DNA of 64,000 nt from Adhaeribacter pallidiroseus (GCF_003340495.1 NZ_QASA01000001.1:248001-312000), one strand, 5' to 3'; shown: positions 35,253 through 43,965, numbered from the stretch's first letter. Program-made: numbers and translations. The notes: a model not told the origin generated them from the sequence alone.

Positions 35253-36656
35253 TTAAATGTGAATTGGCCGATTTTCCGAAGCTGCTAGGCAAGCTTCTTT
35301 CAGGGCTTCGGTATAGGTTGGGTGCGCGTGGCTCATCCGGGCCACATCTTCCGCCGAAGCCCGGAACTCCATGGCTACTACAGCTTCGGCAATTAAATCG
35401 GCTATCCGCGGTCCAATCATGTGTACGCCCAATATTTCGTCGGTTTCTTTATCTGCCAGTACTTTCACGAAACCATCGGTATCCATGGAGGCTTTGGCCC
35501 GCCCAGAGGCTTTAAACGGAAACGAACCGGCTTTGTAAGCACGACCTTGTTCTTTCAATTGCTCTTCGGTAAATCCCACGCCAGCTACTTCCGGCCAGGT
35601 ATAAACCACACCCGGAATTAAATTGTAATTAATATGCGGCTTCTGACCTACAATTTGCTCAGCCACTAAAACACCTTCTTCTTCGGCTTTATGGGCCAGC
35701 ATCGCGCCCCGGATTACATCGCCAATGGCGAAAATACCCGGTACATTGGTCCGTAAGTGATCATCCACGGCAATCATACCACGTTCCGCCATTTGCACAC
35801 CGGCATTTTCTAGGCCCAACCCTTCCGTGTACGGTTTGCGGCCGATGGAAACCAGGCAGTAATCGCCTTCAAATGTTACGTTTTCCCCTTTCGGGTTCTG
35901 TGCCGTTACGGTTACGCCTTCGCCGGTGTTGGTAGCGCCGGTAACTTTGTGCTGGAAATAAAAATCAAAGCCTAAGGTTTTCTTCAGAATGCGCTGCAAT
36001 TCTTTGCCCAGCGATTTATCCATGGTCGGGATAATGCTATCCAGGAATTCAATTACGGTAATTTTAGCGCCTAAGCGCGCGTACACCGAACCTAATTCCA
36101 AACCAATTACGCCGCCGCCAATGATTACCATGTGTTTGGGTACTTCTTTCAGCTCCAAGGCTTCAGTAGAAGTAATAATCCGTTGCTTATCTACCGGAAT
36201 AAAAGGCAGTACCGTGGGTTTAGAACCCGTGGCAATAATGGTATTGCTGGTTTCAATTTCCTGAGAAGTACCATCCTGCGCGGTTACTTTAATGCGGTTT
36301 TTATCTACAAATGAACCCAGACCGAAATACGTATCAATCTTGTTCTTTTTCATCAGAAAAGTAATGCCATCGTTGTTCGATTTTACAACTTCGCCTTTGC
36401 GCTTAATCATTTGCTCTAGATTTACCTGCAGGTTATCCAGTTCAATGCCGTGCGTTTTAAAGGTATGCGCCGCATTGTGGTAATGCTCCGAGGAGTCGAG
36501 CAGAGCCTTAGATGGAATACATCCTACGTTTAAGCAAGTACCTCCTAGTACGCTATATTTTTCAATGATGGCGGTTTTCAGACCAACCTGCGCGCACCGT
36601 ATGGCCGCCACATATCCGCCCGGACCAGAACCAATCACTACAACATCGTATTTCAC
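35253..36656 (-). CDS. lpdA: Dihydrolipoyl dehydrogenase (E3 of 2-oxoacid dehydrogenase complexes)
   Basis: About 467 residues. FAD-binding VVVIGSGPGGYVAAIRCAQ, redox-active disulfide GGTCLNVGCIPSK, NAD-binding VIIGGGVIGLELGSVYARLG, second FAD motif GIFAIGDVIRGAMLAHKAEEEG and the C-terminal His-Glu pair MSHAHPTYTEALKEA. It reoxidises the lipoyl groups of E2. I choose the GTG at 36656 (MKYDVVVIG, the usual N-terminus); a TTG at 36665 would add three residues and lies at the edge of a heptad array, which may have replaced the original leader. Last gene of the sucA-sucB-lpdA cluster. Confidence 0.95.
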   Translation of the reverse strand: MKYDVVVIGSGPGGYVAAIRCAQVGLKTAIIEKYSVLGGTCLNVGCIPSKALLDSSEHYHNAAHTFKTHGIELDNLQVNLEQMIKRKGEVVKSNNDGITFLMKKNKIDTYFGLGSFVDKNRIKVTAQDGTSQEIETSNTIIATGSKPTVLPFIPVDKQRIITSTEALELKEVPKHMVIIGGGVIGLELGSVYARLGAKITVIEFLDSIIPTMDKSLGKELQRILKKTLGFDFYFQHKVTGATNTGEGVTVTAQNPKGENVTFEGDYCLVSIGRKPYTEGLGLENAGVQMAERGMIAVDDHLRTNVPGIFAIGDVIRGAMLAHKAEEEGVLVAEQIVGQKPHINYNLIPGVVYTWPEVAGVGFTEEQLKEQGRAYKAGSFPFKASGRAKASMDTDGFVKVLADKETDEILGVHMIGPRIADLIAEAVVAMEFRASAEDVARMSHAHPTYTEALKEACLAASENRPIHI

Positions 36657-36665
36657 TGCGTTCAA

Positions 36666-36700
36666 GTTAAGAGTTAAAAGTTATAAGTTATGAGTTGTTA
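36666..36700 (+). repeat. Heptad array (5 units) between lpdA and the four-helix-bundle pseudogene
   Basis: 7-mers GTTAAGA, GTTAAAA, GTTATAA, GTTATGA, GTTGTTA. It includes the stop codon of the pseudogene (36688-36690) and ends 10 bp before the lpdA GTG. The words are the same as in the sucA-sucB gap. Confidence 0.85.
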
Positions 36701-37043
36701 TTTTTAGCCGTCAGGATAATGCTGCTTAACATCTTTTTCAACTCTATATAATCTGAATGAATGCTGCCAAAACCTGTTTGACTAAGAATATCTGCATCTT
36801 TGAGTAAACGTAGCCAATAGCTGGTTTCACGGGTTTCCTTTAAAGCAATGGCAAGTTTATTTATAAAATCAGCTTTTGACTGTGCAGCTACAGCTTCCTC
36901 GATATTCGCCCCAATTGAGTGCCGCTCCGCAATAATTGCCTAGATAGCACATGTTCCTTTTTCTGATTTCGCAGGTACTGGCACAGCTTAATTATCCGTA
37001 ATGCAAATTGGTAAGACTTCTGCGCAACAATACTCTCCGCCAC
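36688..37043 (-). pseudogene. Four-helix-bundle protein (S23/Avd-like) pseudogene between sucB and lpdA
   Basis: Found by translating the gap. The first frame gives VAESIVAQKSYQFALRIIKL then CQYLRNQKKEHVLSRQLLRSGT; the continuation IGANIEEAVAAQSKADFINK, LAIALKETRETSYWLRLLKD and ILSQTGFGSIHSDYIELKKM to the stop lies one base out of phase. One missing T near 36916-36921 (RSGT-S-IGAN) explains it; the span of 356 bp is one short of a 118-codon frame. The start is uncertain (GTG at 37043). The pattern R-S-G-T-S-I-G-A-N-I-E-E-A and E-T-x-Y-W-L-R-L-L is a hallmark of the family, though of a different subgroup from the 28183 gene. Heptad arrays lie on both sides. Confidence 0.85.
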
Positions 37044-37051
37044 ACTTTTTT

Positions 37052-37076
37052 AGTTAATAGTTATAAATTATAAGTC
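37052..37076 (+). repeat. Degenerate heptad stretch at the 5' side of the pseudogene
   Basis: 7-mers approximating GTTAATA, GTTATAA, ATTATAA, GTCATGC, in the same orientation as the 36666 array. Confidence 0.5.
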
Positions 37077-37106
37077 ATGCGGTGAATTTAAAATTTAATG
37101 TTCAAT

Positions 37107-37134
37107 TGATAATCATCTGATGATAATCATCTGA
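37107..37134 (+). repeat. Perfect 14-bp tandem duplication
   Basis: TGATAATCATCTGA occurs twice head to tail (37107-37120 and 37121-37134); 14 bp equals two heptads. Confidence 0.85.
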
Positions 37135-37165
37135 AAAATTCAATAGACCTGGTCACATCCCAGCA

Positions 37166-37195
37166 CTCATAACCTATAACTCTTAACTTATAACT
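37166..37195 (-). repeat. Heptad array (4 units) downstream of sucB
   Basis: 7-mers ACTCATA, ACCTATA, ACTCTTA, ACTTATA followed by ACTGCG; the complement type of the GTTATGA words at 36666. It ends at the 23-bp palindrome overlapping the end of sucB. Confidence 0.8.
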
Positions 37196-37242
37196 GCGTT
37201 TATTACTGGGAGTATAAAATTATACTCCCAGTAATAAACGCA
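37195..37242. repeat. Perfect 23-bp inverted repeat covering the 3' end of sucB
   Basis: Arms 37195-37217 and 37220-37242, centre AA. The right arm contains the last seven codons and stop of sucB (MRLLLGV-stop); the left arm is its exact complement outside the gene. There is no T-run on the minus strand after it, so it is not a classical terminator but could shape the mRNA 3' end or be a fold-back duplication. Confidence 0.9.
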
Positions 37243-38941
37243 TGGGGTCTTCGAGCAACTCTTTCACACGTACCAGGAAGCTTACCGATTCGCGACCGTC
37301 GATGATGCGGTGATCGTAGGATAAAGCTACGTACATCATAGGGCGAATAACTACTTGATCGTTAATGGCGATTGGCCGGTTAACGATGTTGTGCATACCC
37401 AAAATAGCGGACTGCGGTGCATTAATGATAGGAGTAGACATCATGGAGCCGAATACGCCACCGTTGGTGATAGTAAAGGTTCCGCCGGTCATTTCCTCGA
37501 TTGAAATTTTATTTTCGCGGGCTTTTTTAGCTAAACGAACAACTTCTTTCTCCACCCCATCCAGCGATAAACTTTCCGCGTTGCGAATTACCGGCACTAC
37601 TAAACCTTTCGGAGCCGAAACCGCAATCGAAATGTCGCAGAAATCGTTAAATACAATTTCGTTTTCTTCCAATTGAGCGTTTACGGCGGGCCATTCCTGT
37701 AACGCCACGGTACAAGCCTTCACGAAGAACGACATAAAGCCCAGATTCACTTCAAATTTTTCCTTGAACTTATCTTTGTACTTCGCCCGGATATCCATGA
37801 TCGGCTTCATGTCTACTTCGTTAAAAGTAGTCAGCATGGCCGTTTCGTTTTTAACCGCAACTAACCGGCGGGCTACGGTTTTCCGTAAGCTCGACATCCG
37901 TTCGCGGCGTTGGTTACGACTTCCAGTTGCCGCCGGAGCCGAAGCTGGTTGTGAAGTTGCTGGTTTGGGAGCCGGAGCCGATGGCTGTGCGGCTGGTGCT
38001 GGTGCAGCAGGCTTTGACTGAGCACTTAAAGCATCTTCCTTGGTAATACGGCCATCACGACCAGAGCCATTTACATCATTGGCGTTAATGCCTTTTTCGG
38101 CCAGGATTTTTCCGGCGGCTGGCGAAGGCGTACCACTGGCGTAGGTTTGAGCACCGCCACTGGTAGCAGCTGCCGCTTGCGCCGGCTGCGGAGCAGAAGC
38201 AGGTGTACTGGCCGGAGCAGCAGGTGCACCAGATACCGCACCCGTAGTACTTTCAATTTTACAAATAACGGCTCCAACTGGTACAGTGGCCCCTTCTTCA
38301 GCCACAATCCGTAAAGTACCAGCCACTTCGGCGGGTAATTCAAAAGTAGCTTTATCGGATTCCAACTCGCAAATAACTTCGTCTAGGGCCACCAATTCGC
38401 CGTCTTTTTTAAGCCACTTGGAAATAGTTACTTCGGTAATCGATTCACCAACCGTTGGGATTTTAATTTCTTTAGTACCACCAGCAGCGATAGTTGCAGC
38501 GTTACCTGCTTGCGGATTATTATTAGTTGACACTGGATTGTAAGAGCTTTCAGCTACTGGCGCTTTTTCGGCGGCAGGTGTACCTTGTGGATCCGTGATG
38601 GTTTGGGCTTCGGCTGGTTGGGGTTCAGCTACGGCGCCTCCATAACCAGAACCACTGCCTTTACTTTCGGCAGTGGCACCACCACCCGTATTACCAGTGC
38701 CATTACCGCTATCTTCGATGCTACAAAGCACGGTGCCGATGGGAATAGTTTCGCCTTCGGCAACGATGATGCGCAATATACCGGCACCTTCGGCGGGCAG
38801 CTCAAAAGTAGCTTTATCCGATTCCAGCTCACAGATTACTTCGTCCATGGCTACCTGGTCACCGTCTTTTTTAAGCCATTTGGCAATAGTTACTTCGGTT
38901 ATCGACTCGCCCACCACAGGCACTTTTACTTCCAATGACAT
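37220..38941 (-). CDS. sucB: Dihydrolipoyllysine-residue succinyltransferase (E2 of 2-oxoglutarate dehydrogenase) with two lipoyl domains
   Basis: 573 residues. Two nearly identical lipoyl domains: about 1-77 with lipoyl Lys43 and about 155-232 with Lys197, both in [14 protein letters not shown], joined by Pro/Ala/Gly-rich linkers. A peripheral subunit-binding domain follows ([20 protein letters not shown]), then the catalytic domain with [16 protein letters not shown] and the active-site [13 protein letters not shown] (His544, Asp548). It transfers succinyl groups from lipoamide to CoA. Succinyltransferase E2 proteins more often have a single lipoyl domain. sucA lies upstream with 150 bp of inverted arrays between them; lpdA is downstream. 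Confidence 0.95.
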   Translation of the reverse strand: MSLEVKVPVVGESITEVTIAKWLKKDGDQVAMDEVICELESDKATFELPAEGAGILRIIVAEGETIPIGTVLCSIEDSGNGTGNTGGGATAESKGSGSGYGGAVAEPQPAEAQTITDPQGTPAAEKAPVAESSYNPVSTNNNPQAGNAATIAAGGTKEIKIPTVGESITEVTISKWLKKDGELVALDEVICELESDKATFELPAEVAGTLRIVAEEGATVPVGAVICKIESTTGAVSGAPAAPASTPASAPQPAQAAAATSGGAQTYASGTPSPAAGKILAEKGINANDVNGSGRDGRITKEDALSAQSKPAAPAPAAQPSAPAPKPATSQPASAPAATGSRNQRRERMSSLRKTVARRLVAVKNETAMLTTFNEVDMKPIMDIRAKYKDKFKEKFEVNLGFMSFFVKACTVALQEWPAVNAQLEENEIVFNDFCDISIAVSAPKGLVVPVIRNAESLSLDGVEKEVVRLAKKARENKISIEEMTGGTFTITNGGVFGSMMSTPIINAPQSAILGMHNIVNRPIAINDQVVIRPMMYVALSYDHRIIDGRESVSFLVRVKELLEDPMRLLLGV

Positions 38942-38951
38942 ATATCTTTGA

Positions 38952-38989
38952 GTTATGAGTTAAAAGTTAAGAGTTATGAGTTAAAAGTA
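38952..38989 (+). repeat. Heptad array (5 units) upstream of sucB
   Basis: 7-mers GTTATGA, GTTAAAA, GTTAAGA, GTTATGA, GTTAAAA, then GTA. It starts 10 bp from the sucB start codon. The inverse partner is at 39059-39093. Confidence 0.88.
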
Positions 38990-39058
38990 TGGAATTAGGA
39001 AGAAGGTTAATAAGATAAATTTAAAAAACTTAAATCTGCTTAAATTTTACTTCTTTTC

Positions 39059-39093
39059 AACTCATAACATTTAACTCATAACTCTCAACTATT
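39059..39093 (-). repeat. Heptad array (5 units) at the 3' end of sucA
   Basis: 7-mers AACTCAT, AACATTT, AACTCAT, AACTCTC, AACTATT; the last overlaps the sucA stop codon (39092-39094). Complementary words to 38952-38989, separated by 69 bp without a gene. Confidence 0.85.
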
Positions 39094-41863
39094 ATATAGC
39101 GAAGGCTTTTTCGATGAGCTCGCGTTGTTCTTTGTTATGAATTTTTAAATATCCAGTGGCTGGGGAGGCACTGGCTTTCCGGGCAATAAAGTCTTGTAAA
39201 ATATTTTTAAGCCGGAGCGCCCGCAGAACATACGCCCAGTAACCCATGTTAGAAGGTTCTTCTTGCGCCCAGTATACTTTTGGATCGTTGTATTTACTTA
39301 ATTCGGCTTCCAGTTGCGGATGCGGAAAAGGATGCAGTTGCTCCAGACGAATAATCGCTACATCTTGCCGGTTATTCTTTTGCTGTTCATCATATAAATC
39401 GTAATAGAATTTACCTGAACATAGAATTACTTTTTTTACTTCACTAGCCTCCGCATACGTATCGCCGATAACTTCTTTAAAAGTACCCGTTGTAAAATCC
39501 GAAATAGGCGAAACGGCCAACGGATGGCGCAGCATGGATTTCGGTGCCATGTTAATTAATGGCTTCCGGAACGGCAATGCTAATTGACGGCGCAGCACGT
39601 GGAAGAAGTTAGCCGGTAAAGTAATATTGGTTACAAAAATGTTGTACTCGGCTGCCAGCTGTAAAAATCGCTCCGGACGGGCATTGGAGTGTTCCGGTCC
39701 CTGACCCTCGTATCCGTGGGGCAATAACATAACAACCCCGTTCATTCGTTGCCATTTTGATTCGGATGGCGTAATAAACTGGTCGATCATTACCTGGGTG
39801 CCGTTGGCAAAATCACCGAATTGCGCTTCCCAGATAGCTAAAGCGTTAGGATTAGCCATAGCGTAACCAAATTCAAAACCTAGAGCCCCGTATTCCGAAA
39901 GCAAGGAGTTGTAGATACGCATTTTCTCCTGCTGCTCATCGATGTAATTTAAGCTGTTGTAACCTGAATTGGTTTCAGCGTCGTGCAATACCGCGTGCCG
40001 GTGCGAGAATGTGCCGCGTTGCACATCCTGGCCACCTAAACGCACAATTTTATTTTCCAATAACAAAGATCCGTAGGCTAAAAGCTCGGCAGCGGCCCAG
40101 TTCAGGGTTTGCGTATTAAAAAACATGTCCTGACGCTCTTTCAGCAGTTTTTCAATTTGCTTTAGTGGCTTAAAACCTTCCGGGATAGTTGATAGTGCTT
40201 TACCTACTTTATCTACTACTTCCTGGCTAATGCTGGTATCCGGCGATTTTTCAAAATCTTCGGGCTTTGAACGGCGTAAAACTTGCCATTCTTTTTCCAA
40301 CACCTGGTAATTGTAAGGCAGCGGTTTTTGTTTCACTAAGTTTAAGCGATCTTGCAGTAAATCACGGAACTCTTTGTCCATGTTTTCGGCCAATTGCGCG
40401 TCTACTTCGCCCCGGTTAATTAAAGTTTTATTATAAAGTTCCCGCGGGTTCGGGTGCTTCGAAATCAAATTATATAATTGCGGTTGCGTAAATTTAGGCT
40501 CATCGCTTTCGTTGTGCCCATGACGACGATAACAAACCATATCCACGAAAATATCGGCGTGAAAACGCTGGCGGTATTCGGTGGCTACCTGTACGGCGTA
40601 AACTACGGCTTCCGGATCGTCGCCGTTCACGTGCAATACCGGGGCATCCACAATCTTCGCTACATCCGTAGAGTAAATAGACGAACGGGCATCTTCAAAA
40701 TCAGTGGTAAAACCAACCTGGTTGTTAATCACAAAATGAATGGTACCCCCCGTTTTGTAACCTTCCAGTAACGACATTTGCGTGACCTCGTACACAATGC
40801 CTTGACCGGCTAAGGCCGCATCGCCATGAATTAGGATTGGCAGAATTTTTTTGTAGTCATTATTGTACATGCTATCTATTTTCGCGCGTACAAAGCCTTC
40901 TACTACCGGGTTTACGGCCTCTAAGTGCGACGGGTTGGGTGCCAGTTTTAAATTTACTTTTTTACCCGAAGCCGTAGTAACCTCACTGGAGTAACCCATA
41001 TGGTACTTTACGTCGCCATCACCCATGGTTAAATCCGGCACGGCCGTACCTTCAAACTCACTAAATATTTGCTCGTAGGTTTTACCCAGGGTATTAGCCA
41101 GCACGTTTAAACGGCCCCGGTGCGCCATTCCGATCATGAATTCTTCCACCCCTAGTTCCGAAGCTTTATCGATAATAGCATCCAGAGCCGGAATAGTAGT
41201 TTCGCCGCCTTCCAGCGAAAAACGCTTCTGACCTAAAAATTTAGTGTGCAGGAAGTTTTCAAAAACAACCGCTTCGTTTAATTTTTTAAGAATTCGCTTT
41301 TTGTACTCTAGCGGTGGATTAAAATTTAAAAATTCTTTCTCTATTTTATCCCGAAACCAATCTAGAACTTCCGGATCGCGGATATACATGTATTCAAACC
41401 CAATGCTTTGGGTGTAAATTTTATTTAAAGCAGCAATAATGTCGCGCAGCGACGATGCACCAATTCCAATGGCTTCCCCGGCCTGGAACACAATATCCAA
41501 ATCAGCTTCGGATAAGCCAAAATCTTTCAGGTCCAATAAAGCATTCCGGTCTTTACGCGGACGTACCGGGTTAGTTTTAGAAAGTAAATGTGCCCGGCTT
41601 CGGTAAGCCTGGATGAGGTTACGTACTTTTAGCTCCCGATCAATGTCGGAAGTAGCAGTAGTACTTGCGGGAGCGGTTTTGCTGGTACCATTGGTGGATG
41701 GTGCCGCATGGCCATTTTCTGACGTATATTTAACGGAGAAATCGTACCCCTCAAAAAACTTACGCCAGCCAAAATCTACCGATTCGGGATTTTGTTGGTA
41801 GGCTTTATACAACTCATCAATGTACGATGCGTCTGCATTAGCAATATACGAGAAACTACTCAT
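39092..41863 (-). CDS. sucA: 2-oxoglutarate dehydrogenase E1 component
   Basis: 923 residues, usual length. An N-terminal E2-binding segment (SYIANADASYIDELYKAYQQ, NPESVDFGWRKFF) is followed by EFMIGMAHRGRLNVLANTLG, the ThDP-binding region GDAALAGQGIVYEVTQMS through NNQVGFTT, DIFVDMVCYRRHGHNESDEP, and the pyrimidine-domain segment AQFGDFANGTQVMIDQFI. It decarboxylates 2-oxoglutarate and passes succinyl groups to SucB, in the TCA cycle. First gene of the cluster; a promoter with both -7 and -33 elements lies just upstream. Confidence 0.97.
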   Translation of the reverse strand: MSSFSYIANADASYIDELYKAYQQNPESVDFGWRKFFEGYDFSVKYTSENGHAAPSTNGTSKTAPASTTATSDIDRELKVRNLIQAYRSRAHLLSKTNPVRPRKDRNALLDLKDFGLSEADLDIVFQAGEAIGIGASSLRDIIAALNKIYTQSIGFEYMYIRDPEVLDWFRDKIEKEFLNFNPPLEYKKRILKKLNEAVVFENFLHTKFLGQKRFSLEGGETTIPALDAIIDKASELGVEEFMIGMAHRGRLNVLANTLGKTYEQIFSEFEGTAVPDLTMGDGDVKYHMGYSSEVTTASGKKVNLKLAPNPSHLEAVNPVVEGFVRAKIDSMYNNDYKKILPILIHGDAALAGQGIVYEVTQMSLLEGYKTGGTIHFVINNQVGFTTDFEDARSSIYSTDVAKIVDAPVLHVNGDDPEAVVYAVQVATEYRQRFHADIFVDMVCYRRHGHNESDEPKFTQPQLYNLISKHPNPRELYNKTLINRGEVDAQLAENMDKEFRDLLQDRLNLVKQKPLPYNYQVLEKEWQVLRRSKPEDFEKSPDTSISQEVVDKVGKALSTIPEGFKPLKQIEKLLKERQDMFFNTQTLNWAAAELLAYGSLLLENKIVRLGGQDVQRGTFSHRHAVLHDAETNSGYNSLNYIDEQQEKMRIYNSLLSEYGALGFEFGYAMANPNALAIWEAQFGDFANGTQVMIDQFITPSESKWQRMNGVVMLLPHGYEGQGPEHSNARPERFLQLAAEYNIFVTNITLPANFFHVLRRQLALPFRKPLINMAPKSMLRHPLAVSPISDFTTGTFKEVIGDTYAEASEVKKVILCSGKFYYDLYDEQQKNNRQDVAIIRLEQLHPFPHPQLEAELSKYNDPKVYWAQEEPSNMGYWAYVLRALRLKNILQDFIARKASASPATGYLKIHNKEQRELIEKAFAI

Positions 41864-42282
41864 AAATAATGGTTATTTTTAAACGATTTCAAATGTAAAT
41901 ACTTTGTTTAAATTCAAAAAATTCGTATTCGCATAAACAAATATACCTGAAAAACAATTATATATACTTTTAAGTGCCCCTATGTGGTAACAAGTAGTAA
42001 ATAGCCATTCACAGATTATTAAAATATTGGATTCTCAACACTTAAAAGCTAGTGCGCATTAAAGCTGTTAATATGAACGCTTTAGCGGTAAAATTTGATG
42101 ATTTTTTTCTAACAAACAACAGGTTTTAAGTAAAATCATCCGGTAGTTTATTGAAAAGTTTTTAATGAGAAATTTTTAAATTTTGAATTTACTGCCAGCT
42201 TTTACGCCTAAAATGTACTGAATTATTGATCTACTATTTCTAAAACAAAATTTATCTTACGAAAAAATAAATTTTATATCGC
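41864..42282. other. Intergenic region between divergent sucA and the M49-like peptidase
   Basis: About 420 bp. It contains the sucA promoter at 41890-41918 and one AAATTTTTAAATTTT word (42170-42184). No element was identified for the peptidase gene, and no RNA gene is apparent. Confidence 0.5.
41890..41918 (-). promoter_or_regulatory. Candidate promoter of sucA: TTTG (-33) and TACATTTG (-7)
   Basis: On the minus strand TTTG (41915-41918) precedes TACATTTG (41890-41897) by 17 bp, close to the Bacteroidota consensus pair. The -7 element lies 27 bp before the start codon. Confidence 0.55.
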
Positions 42283-43965
42283 ATGAAAAAAGAATATTTT
42301 CTGATTTTGATTTTAATAAGTAGTGTTTATTGGGGTGGCTGTCAAAAAAATAAAGAAGCGCAAACGGCCAATCAGCAAACCAGCGCTACCTCGCAGACCG
42401 AAGATAGCGCACAAACAGCTCCCATCTACGACCGATTAGGAAAGTACGTGCAAGTAAGGCTTACTGCTGATTTAAATGGATTATCCGCGAAGGAAAAACA
42501 AATGTTACCGCTACTAATAGAGGTAGCTAAAATTATGGATAATCTTTTCTGGTACGAAGCCTATGGTAACCGCGATTCTTTACTGGCTACCGTAAAAGAC
42601 GGTGCTACCCGCAAGTTTGTGGAAGTAAATTACGGACCCTGGGACCGCTTAGAAAATAACGAGCCTTTTTTACCGGGAGTAAAAGCCAAACCCGAAACAG
42701 CTAACTTCTATCCGCCGGATATGACGAAGGCAGAGTTTGAAAAGACTGATCTGAAAGATAAAAAAAGCCAGTATACGTTTTTGCGCCGCGCTGCGCAAGG
42801 AAAGTTAATAACTGTACCTTACCACGTGCAGTTTAAAGCCCAGATAAAAAAAGCTGCTGCCTTGCTGCAACAAGCCGCCACCTTGGCCGAAGATGCTGGT
42901 TTAAAAAAATATCTGACTTTACGAGCCAATGCGCTTTTAACGGACCAATACCAACCCAGCGATTTGGCCTGGATGGATATGAAAACCAATACCATTGATT
43001 TTGTGGTTGGCCCCATAGAAGTGTACGAAGATAAACTATACAACTACAAAGCGGCACACGAAGCCTACGTGCTAGTAAAAGATCAAGCCTGGAGCCAACG
43101 ACTGGCCAAATACGCCGCTTTTTTACCAGAATTACAAAAAGGCTTACCGGTACCAGGTAAATACAAAGCCGAAATCCCGGGAACCGATTCGGATTTAAAT
43201 GCCTACGAGGTAATATACTACGCTGGTGATTGTAATGCGGGTAGTAAAACCATTGCTATTAATTTGCCCAACGACGAAGAAGTACAGCTTAAAAAAGGAA
43301 CGCGTCGGCTGCAACTTAAGAACACCATGCAAGCCAAATTTGACAAGATAATGGTGCCAATTACGAATACATTAATAGCCCCAGATCAACGCCCCTTGGT
43401 TAACTTCGACGCTTTTTTTGCTACTACTATGTTTCACGAGGTGGCGCATGGCTTAGGAATTAAAAATACAATCAATAAAAAAGGAACCGTACGCGATGCG
43501 CTTAAAGAACAAGGGTCCGCGCTGGAAGAAGGCAAAGCTGATATTTTGGGATTGTACATGATTACCCAACTGCACAAAAAAGGGCAAATAGAAGGCGATT
43601 TAAAAAATTACTTCACTACTTTCCTGGCTGGTATCTTCCGGTCGGTTAGGTTTGGAGCCGCCAGTGCCCATGGGCAAGCCAATATGGTACGGTTTAACTT
43701 CTTTGCGCAAAATGGAGCCTTTGTACGGGATGCGGCTACTGGTACGTACCGGGTAAATTTTGAAAAAATGGAGCAAGCCATGAATAAATTATCCGAAAAA
43801 ATACTGGTGCTGCAAGGAAACGGCGATTATGCAGGGGTTAAACAACTGCTTAGTGAGCAAGGCAAAATAAGCCCCGAACTACAAAACGATCTAAACCGAT
43901 TGGCACAAGCAGAAATCCCGGTGGACGTAGTGTTTGAGCAAGGGCCACAAGTTTTAGGGCTTTAA
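42283..43965 (+). CDS. Dipeptidyl-peptidase III (M49)-like zinc hydrolase, lipoprotein
   Basis: 560 residues. Lipoprotein signal with lipobox WGGC (Cys about residue 21). The zinc site is MFHEVAHGLG (HExxH, rather than the HExxxH of most M49 enzymes), with the second half EEGKADILG corresponding to EExRAE. The N-terminal half (KYVQVRLTADLNGLSAKEKQ, FLRRAAQGKLITVPYHVQF) matches the DPP III-like group found in Bacteroidota. A few bacterial DPP III proteins are known with a pentapeptide HExxH motif. Expected to cleave dipeptides from peptides at the envelope; the specificity is unproven. It stands alone. Confidence 0.85.
   Translation: MKKEYFLILILISSVYWGGCQKNKEAQTANQQTSATSQTEDSAQTAPIYDRLGKYVQVRLTADLNGLSAKEKQMLPLLIEVAKIMDNLFWYEAYGNRDSLLATVKDGATRKFVEVNYGPWDRLENNEPFLPGVKAKPETANFYPPDMTKAEFEKTDLKDKKSQYTFLRRAAQGKLITVPYHVQFKAQIKKAAALLQQAATLAEDAGLKKYLTLRANALLTDQYQPSDLAWMDMKTNTIDFVVGPIEVYEDKLYNYKAAHEAYVLVKDQAWSQRLAKYAAFLPELQKGLPVPGKYKAEIPGTDSDLNAYEVIYYAGDCNAGSKTIAINLPNDEEVQLKKGTRRLQLKNTMQAKFDKIMVPITNTLIAPDQRPLVNFDAFFATTMFHEVAHGLGIKNTINKKGTVRDALKEQGSALEEGKADILGLYMITQLHKKGQIEGDLKNYFTTFLAGIFRSVRFGAASAHGQANMVRFNFFAQNGAFVRDAATGTYRVNFEKMEQAMNKLSEKILVLQGNGDYAGVKQLLSEQGKISPELQNDLNRLAQAEIPVDVVFEQGPQVLGL

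Noticed and set aside
28133-39093. Periodic arrays as CRISPR
   Set aside because: Units are 7-8 bp, contiguous and degenerate, with no spacers, no 20-40 bp repeats and no cas genes.
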